Notes: generated by a model from the sequence alone, not told the origin. A DNA stretch of 64,000 nt from Paenibacillus auburnensis (GCF_927798115.1 NZ_CAKMMG010000001.1:310001-374000); one strand, 5' to 3'. Counted from the stretch's first letter, positions 34,807 through 44,629 are shown. Made by a program: numbers and translations.

Positions 34807-36060
34807 ATGAAATGGGAAGAGTTGACTCCCCAGCAGCAGCTGGAAGTGGAACGGCAGCTGGAAGCTGTCTCACGTGGTGCAATGGAAATTGTACCGCAGG
34901 AGGAATTGCGAGGCAAGCTGATAAAGTCTGTGGTGACAGGGGTCCCGCTTAACATAAAGCTGGGGCTTGACCCCTCGGCGCCTGACATTCATATCGGGCA
35001 TACGGTTGTACTCCATAAGCTGCGCCAATTTCAGGAATTTGGACATGTCATTCAGCTGATCATCGGGGATTTCACCGGACGGATCGGGGACCCCACTGGT
35101 AAATCTGAGACACGTAAGCAGCTTAGTGAAGAAGATGTGCAGCGTAATGCCCTGACTTATAAGCAGCAGGTGTACAAGATCCTAGATCCGGAAAAGACAC
35201 AGATCCTATGCAACTCGGATTGGCTGAGTCCAATGACTTTTGCTGAGGTAGTGAATTTATCGGCAAAAGTAACTGTGGCCCGGATGATGGAGCGTGACGA
35301 CTTCACCAAACGTTTCCAGGGCGGCCAGGCCATCAGCATTCATGAATTTTTCTATCCGCTGATGCAGGGGATGGATTCGGTTGCGAACGAGACGGATATC
35401 GAAATTGGCGGTACGGATCAGAAATTTAATATATTGATGGGACGCACCCTGCAAAAGGAATACGGGGCGGAGCCGCAGGTGGTCATGCTCATGCCGCTGC
35501 TCGAAGGGCTAGACGGAGTGAAGAAAATGAGCAAGAGCCTCGGAAACTACATTGGTATCGATGAAAAGCCGAATGAAATGTACGGGAAGGCAATGTCTAT
35601 TCCTGATGAGCTGATGCTGAGATACTATGAAATGGTCACGGACCTCAGCAATGGGGAGCTGGATATGCTCAAAGAAGCATTGTTTTCCGGAAAGGCACAT
35701 CCAAGGGATGTCAAAATGCAGCTGGCATATACCTTTGTACGCATGTACCATGGTATAGCAGCAGCGGAGGCCGCGCAGCAGCATTTCATCACTGTGTTCC
35801 AGCAGCGTGTCCTGCCTGACGATATTGAAGCTCACACCCTTCCGGCAGATATGCTGGTGAATGGCACGCTCGCACTGGTTAAGCTTCTGACTCTCCTGGG
35901 CTTTGCAGACTCAAACAGTGAGGCAAGAAGGAGCATTCAGCAGGGCGCAGTGAAGCTGAACGGGATGAAGCTGGAGGACCCGAACAGGGTGATTAAGCCG
36001 CAGGACGGGGATATTGTTCAGGTAGGTAAGCGAAAGTTTGCAAAATTGAGCTTGTCATAA
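34807..36060 (+). CDS. tyrS: Tyrosyl-tRNA synthetase, TyrZ-like
   Basis: A 417-residue class I synthetase that charges tRNA-Tyr. LGLDPSAPDIHIGHTVVL carries HIGH (about 56-59), and GLDGVKKMSKSLGNY carries KMSKS (about 240). The C-terminal 65 residues form an S4-type RNA-binding domain (RRSIQQGAVKLNG). The N-terminal LGLDPSAPD pattern matches the B. subtilis TyrZ branch more than its TyrS (GFDPTADSLH). ATG 34807 follows AAGGAGG. The gene lies directly under the Tyr T-box. Its last six bases overlap the convergent acetyltransferase gene. Confidence 0.95.
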   Translation: MKWEELTPQQQLEVERQLEAVSRGAMEIVPQEELRGKLIKSVVTGVPLNIKLGLDPSAPDIHIGHTVVLHKLRQFQEFGHVIQLIIGDFTGRIGDPTGKSETRKQLSEEDVQRNALTYKQQVYKILDPEKTQILCNSDWLSPMTFAEVVNLSAKVTVARMMERDDFTKRFQGGQAISIHEFFYPLMQGMDSVANETDIEIGGTDQKFNILMGRTLQKEYGAEPQVVMLMPLLEGLDGVKKMSKSLGNYIGIDEKPNEMYGKAMSIPDELMLRYYEMVTDLSNGELDMLKEALFSGKAHPRDVKMQLAYTFVRMYHGIAAAEAAQQHFITVFQQRVLPDDIEAHTLPADMLVNGTLALVKLLTLLGFADSNSEARRSIQQGAVKLNGMKLEDPNRVIKPQDGDIVQVGKRKFAKLSLS

Positions 36061-36591
36061 TGGGAACGGCGGATACTCTAAATAATCTTCTTTGGTTAAT
36101 TCATAATCAATAAAGGATTGCAGCTCACCAAGTTGGTTACGCCTGGTATCATAATGAACAGCACATTCCCGGAAGCCGATCTTTTTATATACATGCTGTG
36201 CTCTGTAGTTCTTGAGGTTAGTATCCAGTTGGATAGTGTCGATCCCCTGCTCCTTAAATAAGTAGCGGATTAACATCTTCAGAAAGGCAGTCCCGTATCC
36301 CTGGTTCTGCTGGTGCAACAGACAGATTTTGATGCCTATCTCTACAGTGTGGGGAGCAGTCTGCCTGCAGCTCATCTCTCCTGCAGGGATGCCGGCGATC
36401 TCGAGTATATAACGGCGGTGATGTTCTTGTCCGGAGCTGAGAGTATCTACTACTTCATCGACAGTAATGCCAAGGCCGTTCGGGAAGCCTGCGTGAGCCA
36501 TGACGAGACCGTCATTCCACCAGTTACACAGAATTTGGGCGTCGTCCGCAACTGCCTGGCGGATTATTAAAGTACCGTTGCTTAAGAGCAT
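36055..36591 (-). CDS. GNAT-family acetyltransferase (RimJ/RimL-like)
   Basis: A 178-residue acetyltransferase of the AAC(6')/RimL kind. IGIKICLLHQQNQGYGTAFLKMLIRYLF (about 85-112) holds the acetyl-CoA loop (QNQGYG) and NLKNYRAQHVYKKIGFRE is the typical C-terminal block. The acceptor is not known. It is convergent with tyrS and overlaps its last six bases, leaving no terminator between the two. Confidence 0.85.
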   Translation of the reverse strand: MLLSNGTLIIRQAVADDAQILCNWWNDGLVMAHAGFPNGLGITVDEVVDTLSSGQEHHRRYILEIAGIPAGEMSCRQTAPHTVEIGIKICLLHQQNQGYGTAFLKMLIRYLFKEQGIDTIQLDTNLKNYRAQHVYKKIGFRECAVHYDTRRNQLGELQSFIDYELTKEDYLEYPPFPL

Positions 36592-36724
36592 TCTAGTTCC
36601 TCCAATTTATCCATTTTACCTAAATGTACCATGATCCAATTTTTTAGAGGAATGGAAAGAATGAGTTAAACTGAAATTGAACATTCTTGGTCCGCAGCCC
36701 GATATAAGTATTTAAAGAAGAGCA

Positions 36725-36756
36725 CAAAAAAAGCCTCCGGAAAACCGGAGGCTTTG
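36725..36756 (-). terminator. Terminator after rpsD
   Basis: On the minus strand AAGCCTCCGGT and ACCGGAGGCTT pair over a short loop and are followed by seven T residues. Confidence 0.92.
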
Positions 36757-36780
36757 CTTGATTCGCGTAAACGCGAAATC

Positions 36781-37380
36781 TTAACGGTTGTAGAATTCGA
36801 CGATTTGCTTTTCATCGATATCTTGGGACAGCTCGGCACGTTCTGGCAAACGGATGTATTTACCTTCGAAAGAGCCATCAGCATATTCCAGATAACCTGG
36901 AAGGTGGGAACGGTTATCCAAAGCTTCTTTGATCGAAGTCATGGAGCGGCTTCTTTCACGAAGTCCGATAACGTCGCCTACACTTACACGGTAAGAAGCG
37001 ATGTCAACTTTTTTGCCGTTAACGGTTACGTGGCCGTGGGATACCAGCTGACGTGCGCCTGCACGGGAGTTAGCAAAACCAAGACGGTAAACCAGGTTGT
37101 CCAAACGGCTTTCGAGCAGGAACATGAAGTTTTCGCCCGCGATACCTTGGAGCTTTTGTGCTTTGGTGAAGAGAGTTTTAAACTGTTTTTCACCCAAGCC
37201 GTACATGTGGCGCAGTTTTTGTTTTTCCAAAAGCTGCATTCCGTAGTTACTTACTTTTCTGCGTTGGTTAGCGCCGTGCTGTCCTGGTGGGAAAGGGCGT
37301 TTCAGGTCTTTGCCTGTACCGCTAAGGGAAATGCCCAGACGGCGGCTGAGTTTGAATTTAGGTCCGGTGTAACGTGCCAT
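36781..37380 (-). CDS. rpsD: 30S ribosomal protein S4
   Basis: A 199-residue ribosomal protein. The start [16 protein letters not shown], then ERRxx-like basic regions, and an S4 RNA-binding domain ([30 protein letters not shown], about 92-125) are diagnostic. It binds 16S rRNA early in 30S assembly and, in Bacillus, represses its own mRNA. The N-terminal zinc-binding Cys residues of some S4 forms are absent (C-minus type). It is monocistronic. A leader of about 185 bases could serve the autoregulation. Confidence 0.98.
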   Translation of the reverse strand: MARYTGPKFKLSRRLGISLSGTGKDLKRPFPPGQHGANQRRKVSNYGMQLLEKQKLRHMYGLGEKQFKTLFTKAQKLQGIAGENFMFLLESRLDNLVYRLGFANSRAGARQLVSHGHVTVNGKKVDIASYRVSVGDVIGLRERSRSMTSIKEALDNRSHLPGYLEYADGSFEGKYIRLPERAELSQDIDEKQIVEFYNR

Positions 37381-37568
37381 GATATAGTAGACTCCTTTAT
37401 AATTGAAATTTCATGTTAGGGCCTATTTGTGCCGCAAATCGTATCCGTGAAAGCGTGTATTGGTTTCACTCTGCCGGGGAAGTTCAGCCGCTGCCCTGGC
37501 AGTAACGAAATGCGTGAGGGTGACACAACGTTACGCCCAAGTAAGACTTCTTACAGTCTTGTTCAACA
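37381..37568 (-). promoter_or_regulatory. rpsD leader, possible S4 autoregulatory region
   Basis: The mRNA leader is GC-rich and structured compared with its AT-rich flanks. GTAAGAAGTCTTAC near its 5' end and CTGCCAGGGCAG/CCCCGGCAG in the middle suggest several stems, ending in AAAGGAG before the start. Bacillus S4 binds such a leader to repress translation. The exact pseudoknot could not be confirmed by eye. Confidence 0.5.
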
Positions 37569-37574
37569 ATAAAT

Positions 37575-37602
37575 ATTATATGAAAACAATATATAATGTC
37601 AA
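37575..37602 (-). promoter_or_regulatory. Strong promoter of rpsD
   Basis: Minus-strand TTGACA (37602-37597) and TATAAT (37580-37575) are both perfect, with a 16-base spacer. Confidence 0.85.
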
Positions 37603-37771
37603 GCGCATCTTTAAAGAGATTTTGTCTATCTTTGTCGTTAGTTCTTTGGTCCTAAAAAAAATCCCGGTTTTCAGGAAAATATAATGCATTGCAGGAAAAA
37701 AGAGAGTAAAATATAGCTAATTAGATGTTATCGGAAAGAAACTCATTTGAGATGCAAAGGGGATCCTTTTT

Positions 37772-39769
37772 ATGTCGGAACAGGAAGCATATGGTCGTAA
37801 AGACAATCGTATGCTGTTGCAGGACACGATGCAATCAAGCGGAGAGCTCAATGATCCCGCCGCATGGCTCAAGGAAACGGATATTGTATCCTATGATTTT
37901 CCGTATGCAGCCGAATTGATTGCTGAGAGCTTCAGAGAATGGCGGGGACAGGCTGTCCCTCCGTTTGCAAAGCTTTGGGAATGGTGCGTGCTGAGTTTCG
38001 AAGGGAAGTGGCTTGAGGGCATTGACGGGTCCGGAGCCCGGAGTGAACGCTGGAAAGCGCAATGGGAAGCGGAGGCGGCATATTCTCTTCGCTCCGGAAA
38101 GCTTTATTCGGCAGAAGAACGGACAACTGAACCGGCGATAGTGCTGCTGACGATTCCCGTATTGACCAGAGGCCTCGGAGAAATTTTTGCCCTGCTTGGA
38201 TGTGCAATGACAGCAGAACAATACGAACAGGGGGGAGTGCATACGGCGGAAGCGATGGCTATGCATTTCCAGACCTGCTTTTACCACAGATTTGAGCATG
38301 TTTTTGTGTCGGATCTGGCAGGTATACACCAGCATGCGGAACGGGAAAGCAGCCGCCGGTCATTGTTGTTTCAGATCGTTCAGCGGATGCATGACAATAT
38401 CGATGTCAACGCTGTGCTGACTGAAGTCATCGACAGCATCTCAGCGATGTATCCGGGAGCACGGCTGGATCTTTTCATGTCCCAGGATCATCGCAGCACT
38501 CACCCCCAAGTCAAGCCGCTTCCGTTGCGCTGGGGCGATGAGGATGTCTGCGCCAAAGCCTTCAAGGACGGGCGTGTGGCCCTCCACGCTGGTTCTGATA
38601 AGAGGTCTGTGGAAATCGGGCTGCCGCTTGGGGGTAAACAGGGAGTATACGGTGTATTTCATATGGTGCTGGACAGGCCGGCATTTCCCGATGTAGATCT
38701 CCGCTTTCTTTCTATGGTAGCAGATACTGCGGGGACTGCTTTTGAGAACGCCAAGCTGTATGAGCGCTCTAATCAGCTGATCCGTGAGCTGCGGATGAGT
38801 AACGAGCTGACCCAGCGCCTGAACCAGAGCTTACGGCTCGGGGATATTTTTCAATATGCCTTTGAAGAGCTGCTGGAGATGTTCGATGCGGATTACTGCT
38901 GTATCCTGCATCTTAATGAAGAAAAGGGCGGCCTCGAAGCGATTGCCTGCAATTATCTGCCGCTCCGCGGTGAGATTATTGATGCGGGCAATGGACTCGG
39001 GGGGAAGGTTTATATCACGGGTGAGCCCATTATAGTGTCTAACTATAGAGATGCCGAAGATACCACGTCCAAGCTTATGCAGGCAACGCACTCACAGTCA
39101 CTGATTGCTACTCCGCTGAGTGTCGGCGGGGAGGTGCGCGGAGCGATCATGCTGGCCCACCGTGAACCTCAGTTCTTTTCCTATGACAGCTTCAGGTTGC
39201 TGCAGGCGATGGCCGGCCATATCGGACTTGCCGTAGGGAATGCGCGTTTACATGCAGAGGTTCGTTACCTGGCGAACAGGGACAGCCTGACCGGGCTATA
39301 TGCCCGCCATTATTTGGACGAGGAGATCAAGGAAAGGCAGTCTAAGGACTTCTGCGGCTCCTTGATTGTTGTCGATATCGATCAATTCAAAATGGTCAAC
39401 GACACCTACGGGCATCAGAAAGGCGATAAGATTCTGAAGCAGGTTAGTGAAATTGTGAAATCCTCGATCCGCCAAGGTGATATCGCTGCAAGATGGGGCG
39501 GGGAAGAACTGGCGGTCTACCTGCCTCAGCTGGGAGTTCAGCAGGCTGTGTTTGTGGCCGAGCGGATACGCAAGCGGGTGATGGGTGAAACGGAGCCTCG
39601 TGTTACCGTATCCTGCGGAATTGCGGAATGGAGCTGGACTGATGATAGAGTAAGCGTAGAATCCCTGTTCTACCGGGCCGATATGGCGCTTTATGATGCT
39701 AAGAACAACGGCCGCAATCAGGTCGTGATCGACTGTAAAGATGCAGATGTCAATGTGAAGAATCCTTAG
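37772..39769 (+). CDS. GAF-GAF-GGDEF protein, probable diguanylate cyclase
   Basis: A 665-residue cytoplasmic signalling protein. About 1-180 is an uncharacterised helical part. About 190-330 and 345-490 look like GAF sensor domains (second: DLFDADYCCILHL-like block with GNGLGGKVYITGEPIIV). About 500-655 is a GGDEF domain (DSLTGLYARHYLDEEI, then the active loop RWGGEELAVYL). GGEEL fits the catalytic GG(D/E)EF pattern, so c-di-GMP synthesis is likely. ATG 37772 follows AAAGGGGA. It has no membrane segment. The ligand of the GAF domains is unknown. Confidence 0.87.
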   Translation: MSEQEAYGRKDNRMLLQDTMQSSGELNDPAAWLKETDIVSYDFPYAAELIAESFREWRGQAVPPFAKLWEWCVLSFEGKWLEGIDGSGARSERWKAQWEAEAAYSLRSGKLYSAEERTTEPAIVLLTIPVLTRGLGEIFALLGCAMTAEQYEQGGVHTAEAMAMHFQTCFYHRFEHVFVSDLAGIHQHAERESSRRSLLFQIVQRMHDNIDVNAVLTEVIDSISAMYPGARLDLFMSQDHRSTHPQVKPLPLRWGDEDVCAKAFKDGRVALHAGSDKRSVEIGLPLGGKQGVYGVFHMVLDRPAFPDVDLRFLSMVADTAGTAFENAKLYERSNQLIRELRMSNELTQRLNQSLRLGDIFQYAFEELLEMFDADYCCILHLNEEKGGLEAIACNYLPLRGEIIDAGNGLGGKVYITGEPIIVSNYRDAEDTTSKLMQATHSQSLIATPLSVGGEVRGAIMLAHREPQFFSYDSFRLLQAMAGHIGLAVGNARLHAEVRYLANRDSLTGLYARHYLDEEIKERQSKDFCGSLIVVDIDQFKMVNDTYGHQKGDKILKQVSEIVKSSIRQGDIAARWGGEELAVYLPQLGVQQAVFVAERIRKRVMGETEPRVTVSCGIAEWSWTDDRVSVESLFYRADMALYDAKNNGRNQVVIDCKDADVNVKNP

Positions 39770-39797
39770 GCTTAAGCCGCAAGGGTTCTTTTTTTTG
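39759..39797 (+). terminator. Terminator overlapping the GGDEF gene stop
   Basis: AGAATCCTT pairs with AAGGGTTCT around an inner GGCTTAAGCC palindrome, followed by seven T residues. The stop codon lies in its left arm. Confidence 0.8.
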
Positions 39798-39930
39798 CCC
39801 GGGGAAGAAAGGAAGTATAAGCAAAATGTGATAGGAGAACCTATAAAAGATCGTTCAGGCGAGAAGTGGAGTCTTTATTCAGCCTGAACCCTCCACAGCA
39901 AATCACTCGACCGGGAAAGGCTTGAATGTC

Positions 39931-40791
39931 ATGAATATACCTAACTATCGGAGTAAGAGAAAGGCTTCATTCATAATGCTATTGCTGCTTCTCAGCGGCT
40001 GCGGGACCTCAAACGGCAAACCGGCTGCGCAGGAGCTGAACCTGGTTCTCGCCGGTATGGACGGCAGCGACGCGGTATCTTTTGAAGGAGCGGCGGCGCT
40101 GCTGATCGGCGGACAGACTGTTTCCGAATCCGCGCTTTATTATGGAGGCAAGATTGAGGACCATAACAAGGTCAGTCTGTATTCACTGCTGCCTGATGAG
40201 CCGGGAGGGACGAAGGCGGCAGCACTAGAAGGCCTGAATAAGCTTGAGCAGAGCCGTTCGGCAACTCCTGCATACTACACTCGGCTTGAGAAGAAAGACG
40301 GGGAGTGGCTAATGCAGTCTTCATCCCCGGAATCCGGGGCAGGAAATCCGCTTACGGCGCTGAACCCTCTGCGGCAGCTGGAAGAGCTGGAACAGCTCGA
40401 GAAGCAGGTGACAGAGGAAACGGGCTCGGCCAGGGGCAGCAAGGTGCTGCGGATTAAGCTGAGTCCCGGTGAAGCAAAGCGGCAGCTTAAGGCACAGCTT
40501 GAGCGGGAGATGCAGGCTATCCGCCCGGCTGCAGGCAACGCTCAGGACACAGCAGGGCAACGGTCTGAAGTTACTACAGCTATGAATACCTTATGGGCAC
40601 AAAAGGAGAAGGAGCTGCAGCAGAAGCTGGCTCAAGCTGAGATCTCGTCTGTGTATTTCTTAAAGGTGGACACCAAGCGCAATCTGCCCAAGCGGTTAAC
40701 CTGGACCCGTACGGTAAGTCATCCCGCTTCCGGGGACCCTGCGGAGGTCGAAACCTATGTGACCAAAGTAGATTTTTACGGGTATCACTGA
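39931..40791 (+). CDS. Lipoprotein of unknown function
   Basis: A 286-residue protein with a basic N-terminus, a hydrophobic stretch and the lipobox LLSGC, so it should be anchored outside the membrane. The mature part is Glu/Gln/Ala-rich with a likely coiled-coil region (about 145-225, LRQLEELEQLEKQVTEE and QKEKELQQKLAQAE). I chose ATG 39931, ten bases after GGGAAAGG, over TTG 39922, which abuts it. An 8-bp inverted repeat (GTTCAGGC/GCCTGAAC) lies 40-80 bases upstream. I do not recognise a family. Confidence 0.7.
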   Translation: MNIPNYRSKRKASFIMLLLLLSGCGTSNGKPAAQELNLVLAGMDGSDAVSFEGAAALLIGGQTVSESALYYGGKIEDHNKVSLYSLLPDEPGGTKAAALEGLNKLEQSRSATPAYYTRLEKKDGEWLMQSSSPESGAGNPLTALNPLRQLEELEQLEKQVTEETGSARGSKVLRIKLSPGEAKRQLKAQLEREMQAIRPAAGNAQDTAGQRSEVTTAMNTLWAQKEKELQQKLAQAEISSVYFLKVDTKRNLPKRLTWTRTVSHPASGDPAEVETYVTKVDFYGYH

Positions 40792-40885
40792 GAAGCTGCT
40801 GTAGGGGAAAACCTTGCGCTAAGTAGTGGGCGTGCTACAATAGAACAGTATGTTTATTTTCTGTAAGAGGAAGGAAGAGAGAAGG

Positions 40886-42001
40886 ATGAAAGATCCAAGA
40901 ATTCAAAAGCTTGCGGCAAACCTTGTAGGGTATTCCGTAAATGTGCAGCCGGGTGAGAACGTGCTCGTCGAAATGATCGGCAGCGAAAGAGATTTGATAA
41001 AAGCTGTGGTGGAGGAAGTCGGCAAAGCCGGAGGTCATCCCTTTGTGCAGCTGACAGACCGTACCGTCCTGCGCAGTATGCTTCAATATGCTACCCCTGA
41101 AGGCCTTAAGGCCTGGGCGGACATTGACCTGAACCGGATGAAGCAGATGGATTGCTATATCGGAATCCGTGCCGGTGAAAATGTCAACGATCTGGCAGAC
41201 GTGCCGGAAGAAAACATGAAGCTGTACAACGCCCTTTATTCGCATCCGGTACATAGTGAGCAACGCGTTAAGCATACTAAATGGGTTGTATTGCGTTACC
41301 CGAATGCAAGTATGGCTCAACTGGCTAATACCACTACAGAAGCTTTTGAAGACTTTTATTTCGAGGTCTGCAACCTGGATTACGCCAAAATGGATAAAGC
41401 ACAGGATGCCTTGGCAGATCTTATGCGTAAGACTGATAAGGTGCGTATCACAGGACCTGGTACAGAGCTTACCTTTTCGATCAAAGGGATTGGCGCAGAG
41501 AAATGCTCCGGCCAGAAAAATATTCCGGACGGAGAAGTGTACAGCGCCCCTGTCCGCGATTCCGTTAACGGTACGATCAGCTATAATGCAGCAACCCTAT
41601 ATAACGGGATAACGTTTGAAAATGTGAAATTCAGATTCGAGAACGGTAAAATTGTTGAAGCGACAAGCAATGATACTGTGCGCCTGAACGAAATTCTCGA
41701 TTCCGATGATGGTGCGCGCCATATTGGTGAATTTGCCATTGGCTTTAACCCTTACATCCTGCATCCGATGAAGGATATTTTGTTTGATGAGAAAATTGCC
41801 GGAAGTCTACACTTTACACCGGGCCAGGCTTATGATGTAACTGATAACGGCAACCGCTCTTCCATCCATTGGGATCTTGTGCTGATTCAACGTCCAGAAT
41901 ACGGCGGGGGCGAGATCTATTTTGATGATGTGTTGATTCGCAAGGACGGCATTTTTGTCATTCCTGAACTTACAGGTCTGAACCCTGAAAACCTGAAATA
42001 A
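40886..42001 (+). CDS. Aminopeptidase, M29 family
   Basis: A 371-residue metal-dependent aminopeptidase of the AmpS/aminopeptidase II family. Family features are PGENVLVEMIG at the N-terminus, RAGENVNDLADVPEE, KHTKWVVLRYP, TGPGTELTFSIKG, the IPDGEVYSAP metal-site region and the HIGEFAIGFNPYI and SIHWDLVLIQRPEYGGGEIYFDD C-terminal motifs with metal ligands. It removes N-terminal residues from peptides. I chose ATG 40886, after AGGAAGAGA, over the upstream frame start. It is cytoplasmic and stands alone. Confidence 0.92.
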   Translation: MKDPRIQKLAANLVGYSVNVQPGENVLVEMIGSERDLIKAVVEEVGKAGGHPFVQLTDRTVLRSMLQYATPEGLKAWADIDLNRMKQMDCYIGIRAGENVNDLADVPEENMKLYNALYSHPVHSEQRVKHTKWVVLRYPNASMAQLANTTTEAFEDFYFEVCNLDYAKMDKAQDALADLMRKTDKVRITGPGTELTFSIKGIGAEKCSGQKNIPDGEVYSAPVRDSVNGTISYNAATLYNGITFENVKFRFENGKIVEATSNDTVRLNEILDSDDGARHIGEFAIGFNPYILHPMKDILFDEKIAGSLHFTPGQAYDVTDNGNRSSIHWDLVLIQRPEYGGGEIYFDDVLIRKDGIFVIPELTGLNPENLK

Positions 42002-42148
42002 AATGTAATAACAAGCAGAGTGTTCTTATGTTCTTAGTGTATTTACAGAAAACACCTTGCGCGAGTAAGCGGATTCAATGTATCATGGAATTGGTTACAA
42101 ATGAACAAGCGTACTAAGTTTTTCTAATCAAGTTGCGGAGGGATTCCT

Positions 42149-42394
42149 ATGTCCAGTAACAATGCGGCAATCGTGGATATTGCCCAAACGGCAAGCCAGT
42201 TCAACTCATCTATCGTTCTTCAGGCGGACAACAAGTACATTGACGTTAAGAGTATCCTTGGATTGTTTACTACTCTGGTTTCCAGTCAAAGTTACGAACT
42301 TCATGTTCATGGTACTGATGCCGAAGAGGCTAAGAAGGCAATGAGCGAAGTTTTTGCCAAACATGGTCTGAACTTTACAGTAGTTGCTGAGTAA
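42149..42394 (+). CDS. HPr-like protein lacking the PTS histidine (Crh-like)
   Basis: An 81-residue HPr-fold protein. Aligned by eye to HPr, QTAS (13-16) matches residues 24-27 and DVKSILG (32-38) matches NLKSIMG, so Ser35 equals the regulatory Ser46. The first HPr strand and the active loop GIHARP are shortened or lost: the place of His15 is taken by Asn and that of Arg17 by Ala. It should not carry PTS phosphate, but could be phosphorylated at Ser35 by HPr kinase and act with CcpA, like B. subtilis Crh (Gln at position 15). ATG 42149 follows GGAGGG. Confidence 0.8.
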   Translation: MSSNNAAIVDIAQTASQFNSSIVLQADNKYIDVKSILGLFTTLVSSQSYELHVHGTDAEEAKKAMSEVFAKHGLNFTVVAE

Positions 42395-42411
42395 TCTATT
42401 CAAATCTGAGA

Positions 42412-42440
42412 CGTCCTGCCCTAAACGGCAGGGCGTTTTT
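42412..42440 (+). terminator. Terminator after the Crh-like gene
   Basis: CGTCCTGCC and GGCAGGGCG pair with one G-T over a six-base loop, followed by TTTTT. Confidence 0.88.
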
Positions 42441-42629
42441 AGTTCATATCAGAAAGTATATATTCAGAGTTCCCTCAAAGGTTCTGAATAAGCTTCAGTG
42501 GAAAGGCCCCGCTTTGTGGGGTTATTTTGTATACTTGAAACTGAATTCTTGTATTGGGTCCGAATTTCGACTAATATTAAACTAAATAGCAGTAGCAGCT
42601 GTAACTTTTGGACATGGGGGGGAAAATGC

Positions 42630-42932
42630 ATGACTTCATCGGATTTGCAGGAACAGCTTAACCTTAAAGCCATCACTCTTCTACAAGAAGATGCCGATAA
42701 AATTCAGAAGCTCATCGAAGTGCAGATGGAGAATCTGGCAACTCGTTACTGCCCTCTCTATGAGGAAGTGCTGGATACCCAGATGTACGGCTTTTCAAGA
42801 GAGGTTGATTTTGCGGTCAGAGCGGGTCTGGTGCCTGAATTTACCGGCAAGCAGGTATTGAGTGAACTGGAACGCAATTTGGCTGTGCTTTATGAGGCTC
42901 TGAACCAAAAAGCGAAAGAGCGCGAGAATTAG
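42630..42932 (+). CDS. ylaN: YlaN-family protein
   Basis: A 100-residue protein matching B. subtilis YlaN (DUF1507) in [49 protein letters not shown] and the final [12 protein letters not shown]. YlaN is an iron-linked regulator reported to interact with Fur. The start at ATG 42630 has a GGGGGGGA site; the upstream frame is not needed. In Bacillus ylaN sits beside ftsW, and here ftsW is 2 kb away, so part of that order is kept. Confidence 0.9.
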   Translation: MTSSDLQEQLNLKAITLLQEDADKIQKLIEVQMENLATRYCPLYEEVLDTQMYGFSREVDFAVRAGLVPEFTGKQVLSELERNLAVLYEALNQKAKEREN

Positions 42933-42955
42933 GCTGAGCTTCCGGGCTAATCATA

Positions 42956-42998
42956 AAAACGCACTTGAGGACCTGCTGGCCGCTCATGTGCGTTTTTT
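42956..42998. terminator. Terminator between ylaN and cax
   Basis: AAAACGCACTTGAG and CTCATGTGCGTTTT pair with one mismatch. A and T runs on both sides suit the two convergent genes. Confidence 0.88.
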
Positions 42999-43032
42999 GT
43001 TGTGCTGCTATAGATGTAAGAGAAGCCCGTGC

Positions 43033-44112
43033 TTAAACCAGATAAAAGGATACACCGAGGATCAGGTACACTGCCAGCAGGAGCAGTCCTTCATACCAGT
43101 TGGTCGCACCGTCCTGAATGATTGATTTGGCAATAAACACGGATACGGCGATGGCCACAATTTCAATGGTGGTAAAGACGATATCCATCGTATTCCCCAA
43201 AAAGTAGCTGGCGAAGATGAGCACAGGGGCTACGAATAAGGCGATCTGCAAGCTGCTGCCGACAGCGATTTCCACTGCTGCACCGATCTTGTTCTTCATT
43301 GCCAGCATGATTGCAGCACTGTGTTCAGCCGCATTACCGATAATGGCTACGAGGAACGCACCCACGAACAGTTCGCTGAAGCCAAAGCGTTCAGTTAACG
43401 TCTCCAGCGTACCGACCAGCCATTCACTGACAAAAGCGACCATTACAGTTGCTAATACCAGATAGATGATCGACTGTTTCATCGACCAGGCCGGCTTGTG
43501 CTCATTAGGCAGCTCTTCCTCAGAGTCCACGGTGACATCAGCCAGGTATTTCTTGTGTGTGATCATTGAGAAGACCAGCCAGGCCATATAAGAAGCAATG
43601 AGCAGACCTGCGACGACAAGACTGAGCACATCGGTGTCTTTCTCTGTGATCGAGTGGGTATTGAAGAACATAGCAGGAACAAACAGGGCAATGACAGCCA
43701 CGATCATCAGCGAGCCGTTCAAGCCGGCCAGGGTAACATTGAAATTCTGAACCTTAAACTTCATCCCTCCGGCAAAAATGCTGAGGCCAAGCACGAGCAG
43801 CAGGTTGCCGATGATAGAACCGGTAAGACTGGCCTTTACCATGTCGAAAAGACCTTCCTTGACCAGGAAGAAGGCGATGATCAGTTCGGCAGCATTACCG
43901 AAGGTGGCATTAAGAAAACCGCCCAGCCGCTGGCCTGCATAGTGGGCTACACTTTCTGTGGCTCTGCCGAGAAAGCCGGCGACAAATACGACTGCAATTG
44001 CGGATAACACGAACTGCAGAGTGTGGTCCCAGTCTGCATAGTGTCCGATGGCGCTTAAGATAAATGTGATTATCAACAGCGCTGGAGAAATCCATTTTTT
44101 CAAGTAAGACAC
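43033..44112 (-). CDS. cax: Calcium/proton antiporter, CAX family
   Basis: A 359-residue membrane protein with about 11 hydrophobic segments in two halves. Each half has the CaCA alpha-repeat: [21 protein letters not shown] and [23 protein letters not shown] (Glu at the ion site). A short acidic loop ([11 protein letters not shown]) separates them. The family exports Ca2+ in exchange for H+ (YfkE/ChaA type). The start is ATG 44112. Confidence 0.92.
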   Translation of the reverse strand: MSYLKKWISPALLIITFILSAIGHYADWDHTLQFVLSAIAVVFVAGFLGRATESVAHYAGQRLGGFLNATFGNAAELIIAFFLVKEGLFDMVKASLTGSIIGNLLLVLGLSIFAGGMKFKVQNFNVTLAGLNGSLMIVAVIALFVPAMFFNTHSITEKDTDVLSLVVAGLLIASYMAWLVFSMITHKKYLADVTVDSEEELPNEHKPAWSMKQSIIYLVLATVMVAFVSEWLVGTLETLTERFGFSELFVGAFLVAIIGNAAEHSAAIMLAMKNKIGAAVEIAVGSSLQIALFVAPVLIFASYFLGNTMDIVFTTIEIVAIAVSVFIAKSIIQDGATNWYEGLLLLAVYLILGVSFYLV

Positions 44113-44257
44113 ACCCCAGTTTCTATATGTAGGTTGAATTCATAATTCAATATACCCAAATTGATCCACTGTGTAAACGGGTGTGATAGAAAGTCATTTG
44201 CTTTTTAGCCTGTTTTCGAATTACAATAATTGATAATGAGTGTAGGGGGGATATGGC

Positions 44258-44623
44258 ATGGCGGAACAACTTCAACTTGAAATGGGAAACATACGGATAT
44301 CCAATGACGTCGTCTCGAAGATTGCCGGATTGGCTGCGCTAGAGACTCCGGGAATTGCAGCCATGTCAGGCGGATTGTCCGAGGGATGGGCGAAACGCCT
44401 CAGCGGTAAAAACGTGCAAAAGGGCGTTACCGTTGAAGTAGGACAGCTTGAAGCCGCAGTGGATTTACGCATTATCGTGTTGTATGAAACTCCGATCCAT
44501 GAAGTCTGCCGGATGCTTCAGCAGAACGTCCGCGAGGCTGTGGAGAGCATGACCGGACTTCATATTGTTGAGGTCAATGTTAAGGTGGAAGGCGTAGCTT
44601 TCAAGAATGATGAGATTTCGTAA
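44258..44623 (+). CDS. Asp23/Gls24-family envelope stress protein
   Basis: A 121-residue Asp23-domain protein: IRISNDVVSKIAGLAALETPGIAAMSGG at the start, then a GVTVEVGQLEAAVDLRIIVLYETPIHEVCRMLQQNVREAVESMTGL core, ending with INVKVEGVAF-like VNVKVEGVAF. Relatives (YloU, YqhY) act at the membrane or in lipid metabolism control; this copy cannot be assigned to one of them. ATG 44258 follows GGGGGG. A strong terminator follows. Confidence 0.88.
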   Translation: MAEQLQLEMGNIRISNDVVSKIAGLAALETPGIAAMSGGLSEGWAKRLSGKNVQKGVTVEVGQLEAAVDLRIIVLYETPIHEVCRMLQQNVREAVESMTGLHIVEVNVKVEGVAFKNDEIS

Positions 44624-44629
44624 GACAGT

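Noticed and set aside
36754..37419. 221-codon frame opposite rpsD
   Set aside because: rpsD on the other strand is beyond doubt, and the frame's peptide has no recognisable domain.
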